Shown one piece after another: positions 49,058-56,588 of a DNA stretch of 64,000 nt. The position numbers and the translations under genes are program-made. The notes below the pieces were generated by a model. The model was given only the letters and a program-made list of their open reading frames with translations. It had not been told where the DNA came from and made no database searches. Numbering within the stretch: the stretch's first letter is position 1; each line of letters starts with the position of its first letter. This stretch comes from Halobaculum magnesiiphilum (GTDB taxonomy: Archaea > Halobacteriota > Halobacteria > Halobacteriales > Haloferacaceae): NCBI RefSeq assembly GCF_019823105.1, contig NZ_CP081959.1:1-64000 (forward strand). The letters are read 5' to 3'.

Positions 49058-49333
49058 TCACCGGTGGTATCGAGCCTCGAGTGGGTCGATCTCTCCGGCG
49101 TGGACGAGACTCGTCTCTGAGTCCGCCTCTTCGTGAAGAAGATCGACGAGTGCGAACTGCGCGCAGGCAGTGAACGAACACGCCTCGTTCTGACACCAGA
49201 CGTCGGCGTAGGCGATGTCGGTCTGCTCGCCTGCATAGACGGGTTTCCCAATACCAAGCTGCGAGTCGCAGCCGTCGCGAGGGCAGATCGGTTCGATACG
49301 CGTGAATGTGGGCGTGTCTTCCATTGAATTCAT
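49058..49333 (-). CDS. Small zinc-ribbon protein
   Basis: 91 residues with two cysteine pairs: CPRDGCDSQLGIGKPVYAGE and VWCQNEACSFTACAQFALVD. ATG 49333 overlaps the stop of the upstream gene (TGATG), so the two are coupled. Similar cysteine spacing (CPxxxC ... CxxxxC) occurs in the upstream protein, suggesting related zinc-binding partners. Function unknown. Confidence 0.65.
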   Translation of the reverse strand: MNSMEDTPTFTRIEPICPRDGCDSQLGIGKPVYAGEQTDIAYADVWCQNEACSFTACAQFALVDLLHEEADSETSLVHAGEIDPLEARYHR

Positions 49334-49752
49334 CAGTAAGGGTCGTAGCTCGGCGTGATATCGCCGGTCAGGACGCTGCTCTCGATGGCGTTGCTCTCGC
49401 CGCCTTCGAGGTCGATGATTCGATAGACGGCGTCGCCGCTCCACTCGCAGTCTTCATCGGAACACTTCGCGCTCGCGTACGCGCCGTTCTCGTTGTTCAG
49501 ATGGACACTCAGGAGATCGAGACGCTCGCTGCAGAGCGGACACTCTGCTGGCACCTGCGCGTAGCGATACCCCGTCGCGATGGTGATGTCGTCCTGGTCC
49601 ACTTCGACGCCGTGGCGCTCCCCGATTCGGTCACGGACTGCTACGCGAAGATCGTCCAGGAGTGCATGGCGCATTTCCTCATCGACGGGTAGCTCGACGC
49701 CGTCGACGGTGATCGTCAGCCGGTACGCTATCGTCTGGGTTGTATCGTCCAT
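49333..49752 (-). CDS. Zinc-ribbon protein of the accessory array
   Basis: 139 residues. N-terminal part IAYRLTITVDGVELPVDEEM RHALLDDL, then a cysteine pair CPLCSERLDLLSVHLNNENG and CSDEDCEWSGDAVYRIIDLE. Not recognised beyond zinc binding. ATG 49752 follows a strong GAGGTGACC Shine-Dalgarno at 3 nt, which decides against the frame from 49773. Hairpin H5 lies 29 nt upstream. Coupled to the next gene by TGATG. Confidence 0.65.
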   Translation of the reverse strand: MDDTTQTIAYRLTITVDGVELPVDEEMRHALLDDLRVAVRDRIGERHGVEVDQDDITIATGYRYAQVPAECPLCSERLDLLSVHLNNENGAYASAKCSDEDCEWSGDAVYRIIDLEGGESNAIESSVLTGDITPSYDPY

Positions 49753-49781
49753 TCTGGTCACCTCTGGGGGCACATTCGCCT

Positions 49782-49811
49782 GCGCCCGCGCCCCTCTCGG
49801 GCGCTCAAAAA
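49782..49811 (-). promoter_or_regulatory. Leader hairpin H5 with oligo-T
   Basis: Perfect 7-bp stem GCGCCCG/CGGGCGC, 29 nt before the start at 49752, five-base T run on the 5' side in the minus strand. Confidence 0.6.
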
Positions 49812-49917
49812 CTACCTCGTGAAGGGCCGGTGGTGGTCTCTGATGACCGCTCTACCGGATCAGGAGCTTCCCCGAGTACGAATTCTTTTGGCGCTATCGC
49901 ACGTCCGTTACGACGCC

Positions 49918-50538
49918 ATGAACGTACTCATCGCAGGATCACACGGCGGGGTCGGCCAGCATATCACTGAGGTGCTGAGCGAACGCGATCACACAGTCCA
50001 AGCGATGGTGCGTGAGGAGTCACAGGTCTCGGAGATGGAGGCCTTCGGCGTCGAGGTGGTCGTCGCGGACCTCACCGAGGACGTATCCACCGCCGTCGAC
50101 GGAAGCGACGCGATCATCTTCGCGGCGGGGTCTGGTGGCGAGGACGTCGAAGGCGTCGATCGAGACGGTGCAATCAGGCTAATCGACGAAGCCGAAGAGC
50201 ACGGTGTCCCGCGCTTTGTCATGCTCAGTGCGATCAATGCCGACAACCCTGAGGAGAGTCCCGACGCCCTTCGGCCGTACCTCGAAGCCAAACTGGCGGC
50301 TGATGAGCATCTCCAAGCAAGCGAACTCACGGAGACGATCGTCCGACCAGGGGAGTTGACCAACGAGTCCGCAACCGGGCGGATCGAGGCAGCCCGTCGG
50401 GTCGAACGCGGCCAAGTCACCCGCGCCGACGTTGCCCGCACGCTCGGTACCGCACTCGACACGGAGAACACCTACGGGAAGACCTTCGAGATGATCGAAG
50501 GCGACGAACCAATCGAGAGCGCGCTCGAAACCGTTTGA
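49918..50538 (+). CDS. NAD(P)-binding atypical SDR (NmrA/YwnB-like)
   Basis: 206 residues. Rossmann start MNVLIAGSHGGVGQHITEVL (GxxGxxG), VVVADLTEDVSTAVDGSDAI IFAAGS, and FVMLSAINADNPEESP with a short C-terminal region (ETIVRPGELTNESATGR). This is the NAD(P)-binding SDR subgroup often found with redox stress genes. ATG 49918 was chosen over the GTG/ATG frame from 49819 because it opens the Rossmann strand. Confidence 0.85.
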   Translation: MNVLIAGSHGGVGQHITEVLSERDHTVQAMVREESQVSEMEAFGVEVVVADLTEDVSTAVDGSDAIIFAAGSGGEDVEGVDRDGAIRLIDEAEEHGVPRFVMLSAINADNPEESPDALRPYLEAKLAADEHLQASELTETIVRPGELTNESATGRIEAARRVERGQVTRADVARTLGTALDTENTYGKTFEMIEGDEPIESALETV

Positions 50539-50696
50539 TCAGATTCGCCTTCCTCTGGCGCTGGTGCGACAGCCTCTCTGCACACGTCGCCGACTTCCTC
50601 ACAGCGAACGGCATCGGCATCATCCCGAAATTCATCTTGGAGGGACTATTCTATGACACCTTCCGCTAACGAGCACGTGTCCTTCCGAACTCTCGT

Positions 50697-51062
50697 TCAG
50701 CGTTCAGGGCCGTAGATGATTGCTGACCGGCTTTCGTAGCCGCACTCCCGGCATTCGAACCACCGTTCTACCTTCGCGCCGTCGGCACTCTTCTGCCCGA
50801 CGACGACGTCGTCGTTCGGACACTCTGGACAGGGTAGTTCAGGCTGGCGGCGCTTTCGGAGTTCGTCACGAAGCGATTGTGCTTCCTTCGTCGCGAATCC
50901 GCGCGACTACACCGGGTAGCCGTCGACGAAAATCGCGGCCCGCCATTTGTGGATGTACGTGTCCGGCGCTCGGTGAAGCACCGCGTGCGCGTTAATCTCT
51001 GTATTCCGATACGCTAGGTTCGGGGTACGGCTCTCACGCGTCCAATTTGTGATTCGTGACAT
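50697..51062 (-). pseudogene. Zinc-finger (DUF7568-like) gene broken by one nonsense codon
   Basis: The frame from ATG 51062 encodes MSRITNWTRESRTPNLAYRN and ends at TAG (50907-50909) after DGYPV; the same frame continues without any further stop as SRGFATKEAQSLRDELRKRR, then CPECPNDDVVVG and WFECRECGYESRSAIIYGP to TGA at 50697. TAG instead of TAC would restore the VYSRGF segment usual in this family. A Shine-Dalgarno GCGGAGGT precedes the ATG. Only the truncated 51-residue product should be made unless the stop is read through. Confidence 0.7.
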
Positions 51063-51155
51063 GGGTACTGGTACCTCCGCGTTCGGAAGGCCGGCAGTCG
51101 CTTGATCCGGGTATCGAGTGGTCTCACGAGTCGATACCGCGCGCCTCACCAACAC

Positions 51156-51196
51156 TTAACCAACACAGCCAGTCGAACGAACTGGTTGTTGGCTAC
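51156..51196. repeat. Inverted repeat A7 (one arm degenerate)
   Basis: Left arm TTAACCAACA, right arm TGTTGGCTAC, 21-base spacer with an inner palindrome CCAGT-N7-ACTGG. The right arm contains the stop codon of the minus-strand gene ending at 51193, which may explain its divergence. Confidence 0.65.
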
Positions 51197-51492
51197 TCCT
51201 CGAAGAGACAGCGATCGGCCGCGTCATCGCCGGCGAGCGTCTGCTGATCCTCGGTAGTATCGGCGAAGAGGTTCGACTGATCACTCTCGGACGATTGCTC
51301 TACCTCTGGACGGTCGTCGACACCGAACTCACTCGCTTCCGGGCGATCGAGGCGCGAGTCGCGATCGCGGTGATCCACGTCCGCACCGAAGTCTTCGAGC
51401 GAGGTTTCGACGCTCGTTTCAGTCACTTCGAGCTTGCCATCGTCTCCGAAGGCGGTCTGCTGTTGAATTTCGATTTCTGGTCGATTGCTCAT
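51193..51492 (-). CDS. Hypothetical small acidic protein
   Basis: 99 residues, very acidic and low in hydrophobics: MSNRPEIEIQQQTAFGDDGK, VETSLEDFGADVDHRDRDSR, ending ADRCLFEE. Probably unstructured. No family recognised. Its Shine-Dalgarno GGAGG lies inside the 3' arm of hairpin H6, so the hairpin would hide the ribosome-binding site. Confidence 0.55.
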   Translation of the reverse strand: MSNRPEIEIQQQTAFGDDGKLEVTETSVETSLEDFGADVDHRDRDSRLDRPEASEFGVDDRPEVEQSSESDQSNLFADTTEDQQTLAGDDAADRCLFEE

Positions 51493-51499
51493 GTGAATT

Positions 51500-51529
51500 G
51501 AGCCTCCACCCACTGGAGGCTCCGAAAAA
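51500..51529 (-). promoter_or_regulatory. Leader hairpin H6 that includes the Shine-Dalgarno site
   Basis: Perfect 8-bp stem GAGCCTCC/GGAGGCTC, 7 nt before the start at 51492. The GGAGG of the ribosome-binding site is paired. A five-base T run adjoins the hairpin on its 5' side. Confidence 0.6.
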
Positions 51530-51547
51530 CTGCCCCCGAGCGTCGTC

Positions 51548-51769
51548 TCAGTCTTCTTGAGAGCGGAGCTCGGTGGCGCGATGTTCGAGTCGGCGAAGGA
51601 TCTGGACACGCTGCTGGTGGGCGTTCTCGTAGGCGACGCAGGCCCGCAGCGTCTCCATGTCGTTGATCGTCACGATACCGGCGTTGAGAAGTCGCGTGTT
51701 TGGGGGTTCAAGACGCTGCTCTGGTGATAGGCCGCTCGATACCGTGGATTGCTCTGACGAGTTGCTCAC
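51548..51769 (-). CDS. Hypothetical small helical protein
   Basis: 73 residues from GTG: MSNSSEQSTVSSGLSPEQRL, then TRLLNAGIVTINDMETLRAC and VAYENAHQQRVQILRRLEHR. Helical C-terminus; family not recognised. The Shine-Dalgarno GGAGGCGA overlaps the 3' arm of hairpin H7. Next to the acidic protein gene downstream (55 nt). Confidence 0.55.
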   Translation of the reverse strand: MSNSSEQSTVSSGLSPEQRLEPPNTRLLNAGIVTINDMETLRACVAYENAHQQRVQILRRLEHRATELRSQED

Positions 51770-51774
51770 TGACT

Positions 51775-51807
51775 GTCGCCTCCGCCCCTGCTTCGGCGAC
51801 GAAAAAA
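51775..51807 (-). promoter_or_regulatory. Leader hairpin H7 overlapping the Shine-Dalgarno site
   Basis: Stem GTCGCC/GGCGAC, 5 nt before GTG 51769, with GGAGGCGA partly paired and a six-base T run on the 5' side. Confidence 0.55.
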
Positions 51808-51900
51808 CAGCGCCAGTTCGCTCTCCGTTTCGCGTACCTTCTCAGCGACAGACACGGACAGACACTGTCCGATGCAGGACTCGCGGTGAGGATTGCCCCA

Positions 51901-52593
51901 CTACTGCTGTTGATCGAGGAATTCGAGAAGCGTCTCGATATCCTCGGCCGAGGCCGATGATTGGCCGAACAGACTCTTGAACCGGTGATCGAGCCCACCC
52001 TCTTCGATGAACGCGTGTGCGTCACTGAGCTGTTGACGAAGGGCATCAGCATCTCCGCGATGCAGATGTGTCTCGACTCGATCTAAATCGATCGAGGGAA
52101 TCGCAGCAAGGACATCTGCGAGATCTGTTTTCCGGCCACTGTGGAGTTTCGCGGCGACGAGGACCTCGCCGGCAGCTGCTCGTGCAGTCGTTGACCGAGT
52201 ACCGCCTGAAATCGTCGTCGGGGAACTGTGCGTGCGCAGATAGTCGAACGACCACTCCGCTTCGGTCTGTCGGCAGCCGAGGCCGTTCACAAGGATGTCC
52301 ACGCCGACCGGGTGGGGTAGTCCCTCGGTTCGCTCGAAGCATTCGATTTCCCGGTTGTAGATGGTTTCCTCTGCTGGCACTTCGAGCTCTGCCGTTCGTT
52401 CGAAGTCGCGTGATTCGAGAAATGCAACGACTTCGTCGTAGTCGTCCGGTGCGATGACGAGATCGAGATCGGTCGAGAACCGTGGTTCGAACTGACTAAT
52501 CGCGTATCCGCCAACGAGGACGAACCCAATTTCTGACTGCTCTAGTTCTTCGAGTACTTCGATGAGTGCCTCACTTCGGTCTTCCTGGCTCAT
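51901..52593 (-). CDS. Nucleotidyltransferase-fold protein (putative toxin), second copy
   Basis: 230 residues. NTase signature FVLVGGYAISQFEPRFSTDL followed by DLVIAPDDYD (GG...TDLD) near 26-50, then NGLGCRQTEAEWSFDYLRTH, shared with the protein at 44089 (ALGCRQTEAEWSYRYLAQYS), and VAAKLHSGRKTDLADVLAAI. It starts 2 nt after the stop of the HTH gene on the same strand. The two HTH-NTase modules are clearly paralogous but oriented oppositely. Confidence 0.75.
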   Translation of the reverse strand: MSQEDRSEALIEVLEELEQSEIGFVLVGGYAISQFEPRFSTDLDLVIAPDDYDEVVAFLESRDFERTAELEVPAEETIYNREIECFERTEGLPHPVGVDILVNGLGCRQTEAEWSFDYLRTHSSPTTISGGTRSTTARAAAGEVLVAAKLHSGRKTDLADVLAAIPSIDLDRVETHLHRGDADALRQQLSDAHAFIEEGGLDHRFKSLFGQSSASAEDIETLLEFLDQQQ

Positions 52594-52595
52594 AC

Positions 52596-53261
52596 TTAGG
52601 CTGGCTCCATGCGGTAGGTCGCATCAGTGTCGACGTCGTCGTACATTCGGCCGAGCATGTCGAGTGCCGACTCGAAGGTCGCGTAGTACTCGTTTGCGAA
52701 CGCCACGGTCTCTTGGAGCGAGATGACGGGCCGGCCGTCGACCATCTCGGCCTCGATCTGTGACCGCGGCTCGAGAACAACCTGTATCGCACCATCGAGG
52801 TCGTCGGCCGGTTGTCGTTCCTGTGCGACCGGAATCCCGAATCGGTCGAAGAACGCTGTCCAGCCGTCGACGTCCTGCTCGCGAACAGCGATGAACAGCG
52901 GATAGTCCTCCGGGTCGCGGGCGACCTGGTAGCCACCGCGTGTCCAGACGTAGACGGCATCGATAGCGGTGAATGCGTAGTCCATGCCAGCGAACTGTGG
53001 GAGGACGTACGCCTCCGGGATCGATGGTGTCGAGGTGTCTGCTGCCACGGCCAAGAACTCGAGACCGACATCACGGAGCGTCTGATCGACGAGCTGGAGG
53101 CCGTCATCGTACGCGACGTACCCGGCCTCCTCGATGCGGTTCACGACGCGACGGATCGTCTCCCGGTTTTCGTCGATCTTCCGCGCGACGCCCGAGATGG
53201 AGTCCCCTGTATCGAGCGCGAGGAGGACCTTGAATTCCTTCTCGCCACACGCTTCGTACAT
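52596..53261 (-). CDS. HTH antitoxin/regulator of the second HTH-NTase module
   Basis: 221 residues. HTH EKEFKVLLALDTGDSISGVA ... IRRVVNRIEEAGYVAYDDG, then PSIPEAYVLPQFAGMDYAFT with AIDAVYVWTRGGYQVARDPE, closest to the protein at 10778 of the three paralogues. I chose ATG 53261, where homology to the paralogues begins; the frame from 53333 adds 24 residues that look random. It leads the operon with the NTase downstream. Confidence 0.75.
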   Translation of the reverse strand: MYEACGEKEFKVLLALDTGDSISGVARKIDENRETIRRVVNRIEEAGYVAYDDGLQLVDQTLRDVGLEFLAVAADTSTPSIPEAYVLPQFAGMDYAFTAIDAVYVWTRGGYQVARDPEDYPLFIAVREQDVDGWTAFFDRFGIPVAQERQPADDLDGAIQVVLEPRSQIEAEMVDGRPVISLQETVAFANEYYATFESALDMLGRMYDDVDTDATYRMEPA

Positions 53262-53298
53262 CCTATAGATACACAATTCTGTGCAACAACCAAAAGAT

Positions 53299-53337
53299 TT
53301 ACTCTTCGTGTGAGTGTGGGTTGCTGATTCCACTCAT
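53299..53337 (-). CDS. Possible 12-residue ORF after hairpin H8
   Basis: ATG-to-TAA frame encoding MSGISNPHSHEE, 29 nt after hairpin H8, the same spacing as in H3-H5. It may be the stub left when a gene was replaced by the HTH-NTase module, or chance. Confidence 0.2.
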   Translation of the reverse strand: MSGISNPHSHEE

Positions 53338-53366
53338 AGGTCGGGTCGCGGAAGTTCGTTCGAACA

Positions 53367-53385
53367 CCCCCGCACCCCTCGGGGG
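53367..53385 (-). promoter_or_regulatory. Leader hairpin H8
   Basis: CCCCC/GGGGG stem with the loop GCACCCCTC, same loop type as H1-H5. Only a broken T run (GTTTGT) adjoins it. Confidence 0.45.
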
Positions 53386-53562
53386 GCGACAAACAACCAC
53401 CGTGACTGCCTGCCCCATGAGGGTGTCGTCGAACTATCCCCGAGAATTGGGTTTCCGCCGACAGTCGGTGATTCGACTGGTAGCAAGAGCGGGCATATCG
53501 ATCGAACCCGTGGGGTTATGATGAACCAGAGCGGTAGCGTACATGATTGGAGGATTCCGTTC

Positions 53563-54243
53563 ATGGCACAGCCAAATCAAGGCGATAAGACCGTCAAGGA
53601 ACTCGTCCAACAGCACTGGAATGGCCGGGCAGCGACGTTCGACGACGAGAGCCAACATGGAATCCATTCCGACGAACAACACGACCGCTGGCTCACAGTA
53701 TTGCGCGAGTGGACCGGCGACGATTCTCTTGACGTCCTCGATGTCGGCTGTGGGACGGGCGTTGTCTCGATATTATTGGCAGAGCTTGGCCATGCTGTCA
53801 TAGGGGTCGACTTCGCGCCAGAGATGCTCGAACGTGCCCGAGCGAAAGCCCGACGGACAGACTACTCGGTCACGTTCCAGCGAGGGGATGCCGAGGCTCT
53901 CGCCCTGCCAGACGATACGGTCGACCTGGTCACTGCGCGCCACCTCGTCTGGACGCTCCCTCGTCCCACTGCGGCACTACAGGAGTGGCAACGTGTCGTT
54001 GAGCCCGGTGGCCGGATTCTCCTGATTGAGGGCTACTGGGACCACGACGAGCCGTGGGATGAGTACGAGCAGATGCACGACGACCTCCCGATGTACGATG
54101 GCCGACCCCCAGACGAACTGCGCGACGTGCTTGCCGACCAGGGATTTGCCGACATTACGCATGAACCGCTGATGGATGCGACACTCTGGGGTCGGGAACC
54201 CCACCACGACTACTACATTATGAGCGGTACGGTCCCCCGTTGA
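53563..54243 (+). CDS. SAM-dependent class I methyltransferase
   Basis: 226 residues. SAM-binding motif I VLDVGCGTGVVSILLAELGH, motif GVDFAPEMLERARAKARRTD, and QRGDAEALALPDDTVDLVTA with a following WTLPRPTAALQEWQRVVEPG. This is the UbiE/Methyltransf_11 type; the substrate is unknown. ATG 53563 has a GGAGGATT Shine-Dalgarno 9 nt upstream; an alternative ATG at 53521 would be leaderless with a TATA-like GCATATCG. Its stop overlaps a possible start of ltrA. Confidence 0.85.
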   Translation: MAQPNQGDKTVKELVQQHWNGRAATFDDESQHGIHSDEQHDRWLTVLREWTGDDSLDVLDVGCGTGVVSILLAELGHAVIGVDFAPEMLERARAKARRTDYSVTFQRGDAEALALPDDTVDLVTARHLVWTLPRPTAALQEWQRVVEPGGRILLIEGYWDHDEPWDEYEQMHDDLPMYDGRPPDELRDVLADQGFADITHEPLMDATLWGREPHHDYYIMSGTVPR

Positions 54244-54272
54244 TGGCCGCTAATTGCTTTTCACTACATCTC

Positions 54273-55445
54273 ATGAGTACAGTCAATTCGGATATGCCAC
54301 CATCCGAAAGCGGAGATGTGAGTGATTCTGAGGAGCCGGTTACTCCGGTAGAATTGTTTTTCGATCTCGTATTTGTATTTGCCTTCGTACAAGTCACGAC
54401 ATTTCTTGCGGGAGATCTCACTTGGATTGGGGTGGCCCGCGCGGTCGCTCTCCTTGCAGTCTTGTGGTGGGGATGGGTCTGCTATACCTGGCTTACAGAT
54501 GCGATTTCGACTGAAGAGAATGTTCCAGAGCGAGTAGCGATCTATGCAGCTACTGCTGGTATGTTTATTGTCGCACTCGCTGTTCCGACCGCCTTCGAGG
54601 ACGGTGCGTTGCTCTTTGGGATTGCATACTTCGTCGTTCGAGGGTTACACGTCGCGCTGTATGCGACTGCGGCGACTCCTGAAACGAGGGATGCAATTTT
54701 TCGACTCGCTCCGGGCTTCTTGGGCGGCCCAATACTACTTGTGGTGGCCAGCTTTCTTGACGGGCCGTTACAAGGGGTCCTCTGGATCCTCGCGCTTGTG
54801 ATCGATTATGGGGTCGCGTATGTGCGTGGTGTGGCTGGGTTCCAGATTCACGCCGAACATTTCGTCGAGCGACATCGAGATATCGTTATTATTGCACTCG
54901 GTGAGTCCGTGTTGGCGATGGGACTCGGACTTGGAGATGACCTCCTTGTACTCCCTCCAGAATCGATTATTGCTGCTTTCCTCGGCATCGTACTTGCCGC
55001 AGCGCTCGCGTGGCTGTATTTCGATTACGTCACACTCGGAATGGAAGCAAACCTCGTTGCAGCAGATCAGAGCGAGCGTGCTAAAATGGCACGAGATACC
55101 TACAGCTATCTACATTTCCCGATCGTGGTCGGTATCATCTTCGTCGCCTTCGGTCTCAAGAAGGTCGTTGCTGACCCACAGGTATCGCTCGAAGTGATTC
55201 CTGCAGTCGCATTGTGTGGCGGTGGTGCTATCTATCTATTAGGAGACGTGGCCTGCCGGTTGCGTGACGTGGGTACTGTCAGTAAACCGCGACTTGTCGT
55301 AGCGCTCGTCGCGTGCGCGATTATCCCTGTAATACTACAGGTTCCTTCCATTGTAGCCTTAGCTGGAGTCTTGGTTCTGTTCGTCGCACTCGCTGTCTTT
55401 GAGACGATCTACTCTGCGAATCGACGCTCAATACGTGGAATGTAA
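54273..55445 (+). CDS. LtrA-family membrane protein
   Basis: About 390 residues, with ten or more hydrophobic segments. The opening EEPVTPVELFFDLVFVFAFV QVT is the LtrA (low temperature requirement A) signature, and HFVERHRDIVIIALGESVLA is the second conserved motif of the family. Function is unknown. I chose ATG 54273 because the acidic N-terminus fits haloarchaea; an ATG at 54243 overlapping the methyltransferase stop is possible. A second LtrA-like C-terminus lies at the right edge of the window. Confidence 0.85.
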   Translation: MSTVNSDMPPSESGDVSDSEEPVTPVELFFDLVFVFAFVQVTTFLAGDLTWIGVARAVALLAVLWWGWVCYTWLTDAISTEENVPERVAIYAATAGMFIVALAVPTAFEDGALLFGIAYFVVRGLHVALYATAATPETRDAIFRLAPGFLGGPILLVVASFLDGPLQGVLWILALVIDYGVAYVRGVAGFQIHAEHFVERHRDIVIIALGESVLAMGLGLGDDLLVLPPESIIAAFLGIVLAAALAWLYFDYVTLGMEANLVAADQSERAKMARDTYSYLHFPIVVGIIFVAFGLKKVVADPQVSLEVIPAVALCGGGAIYLLGDVACRLRDVGTVSKPRLVVALVACAIIPVILQVPSIVALAGVLVLFVALAVFETIYSANRRSIRGM

Positions 55446-55764
55446 CATTCTCGCACTCGCTAGCGTCAGTGGATAGATGGTTGCTTTCGAACTTCGTGAC
55501 GATCATGAAGGTGCTTCGACTAACTAACAGCTCGAAGTTGTCCGGACGAATACCCCGGCGCTTGTCGGATAGGTGCTCGATGACGCAGAAATTCGCGTGT
55601 AAACAGATGTGATGGTCATCGCTGTTGAGCGTGACAGTGATGTTATTACGGAGATTCCACCGATATTCACCGTTCAATCAGACGACTAACTTATTGTTGT
55701 GTCTCTGATAGGGAAATCAGCCGGTTTACGCAGTCCTTTGGCTGATCGGTGAGTTATCGCGATC
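55446..55764. other. Intergenic region with no convincing gene
   Basis: About 320 bases between convergent genes. A minus-strand open frame (from 55677 into ltrA) begins MNGEYRWNLRNNITVTLNSD and could be a small remnant, but it runs antisense to ltrA and I do not recognise it. Confidence 0.4.
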
Positions 55765-56397
55765 CTATTCTTCCAAGAAATCACCGTATTGGACAGTCAT
55801 CCCGAAGTCACCACCGTGGTCGATGAAGATCTGATGAGCATCTCTGGCCCCGTCGGCGGCCCAGTCACGTTGAAGTTCGGAGAGGACTTGCGCCCAGGTG
55901 ACCGTCGTTGCGCCCGCGTTCTCCATTCGTCGAAGGGCATGTTCATGATCGGCGTCCGTCCGCCCCCCACAGACGTCAGCCACTACGTACACGTCGTAGC
56001 CTGCTTCCAATGCTGACAGGGCGGCGAAGCAGACACAGACCTCCGTCCAGAGACCGGCCATGACCAGCCGATCACGATCTGTCGCTTCGACGGCCTCGAC
56101 GTACGCCTCATTTTCCCACGAATTCGTGTTGGTGCGGTCGACCACCTCTCCGTCTGGGAGGACGTCTCGAATTTCCTCGAACAGTGGCCCATTGTGCTCT
56201 CTCCCGATCGTAGTAAGAACAGTCGGGATATCGTAGGCATCTGCCGTCTTTGCAAGACCAGCAGCATTGTTCTTGAGGTTCGTGATATCAATAGAATTCA
56301 CGCCGAGGACCATCTCAGGCTGGTGGTCGATGAACGTTATCGCACAGTTCTCCCGTGTGAGTAACTGCTCGCTTGGGGTGGCAGCTGCGTCTGGCAT
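55765..56397 (-). CDS. Isochorismatase-family cysteine hydrolase (YcaC-like)
   Basis: 210 residues. Catalytic triad positions are visible: D in CAITFIDHQPEMVLGV, K in ITNLKNNAAGLAKTADAYDI, and C in LVMAGLWTEVCVCFAALSAL. It hydrolyses an unknown amide or ether substrate. The length fits the family. It is divergent from the DoxX operon, with about 190 nt between, and probably belongs to the same redox or detoxification set. Confidence 0.85.
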   Translation of the reverse strand: MPDAAATPSEQLLTRENCAITFIDHQPEMVLGVNSIDITNLKNNAAGLAKTADAYDIPTVLTTIGREHNGPLFEEIRDVLPDGEVVDRTNTNSWENEAYVEAVEATDRDRLVMAGLWTEVCVCFAALSALEAGYDVYVVADVCGGRTDADHEHALRRMENAGATTVTWAQVLSELQRDWAADGARDAHQIFIDHGGDFGMTVQYGDFLEE

Positions 56398-56525
56398 GGT
56401 TGCCTCTCAGACTATGACACACAGTACCAAAAAATCGTGCTAACACAGATGCCACCTGATTTCATGTCTGTCATCGGGAATATAAGTAGTTCTAAACCAA
56501 ACCAAGTAACGTAGTGATACCAGCT

Positions 56526-56588
56526 ATGAGCACTCCGACATCTGTATTGGATCACAACCACTCGAGGAAGCACGAGGTGGGTCTCTGA
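56526..56588 (+). CDS. Possible 20-residue leader ORF coupled to doxX
   Basis: ATG-to-TGA frame MSTPTSVLDHNHSRKHEVGL whose stop overlaps the doxX start (TGATG). A TATA-like GAATATAAGT lies about 40 nt upstream of it. It could be a coupling peptide or the remnant of a regulator gene. Confidence 0.3.
   Translation: MSTPTSVLDHNHSRKHEVGL

Noticed and set aside
2449-51196. Inverted repeats A and B considered as promoters with flanking operator arms
   Set aside because: Only A3 and A4 lie before start codons; most follow stop codons and their spacers lack a shared TATA element.
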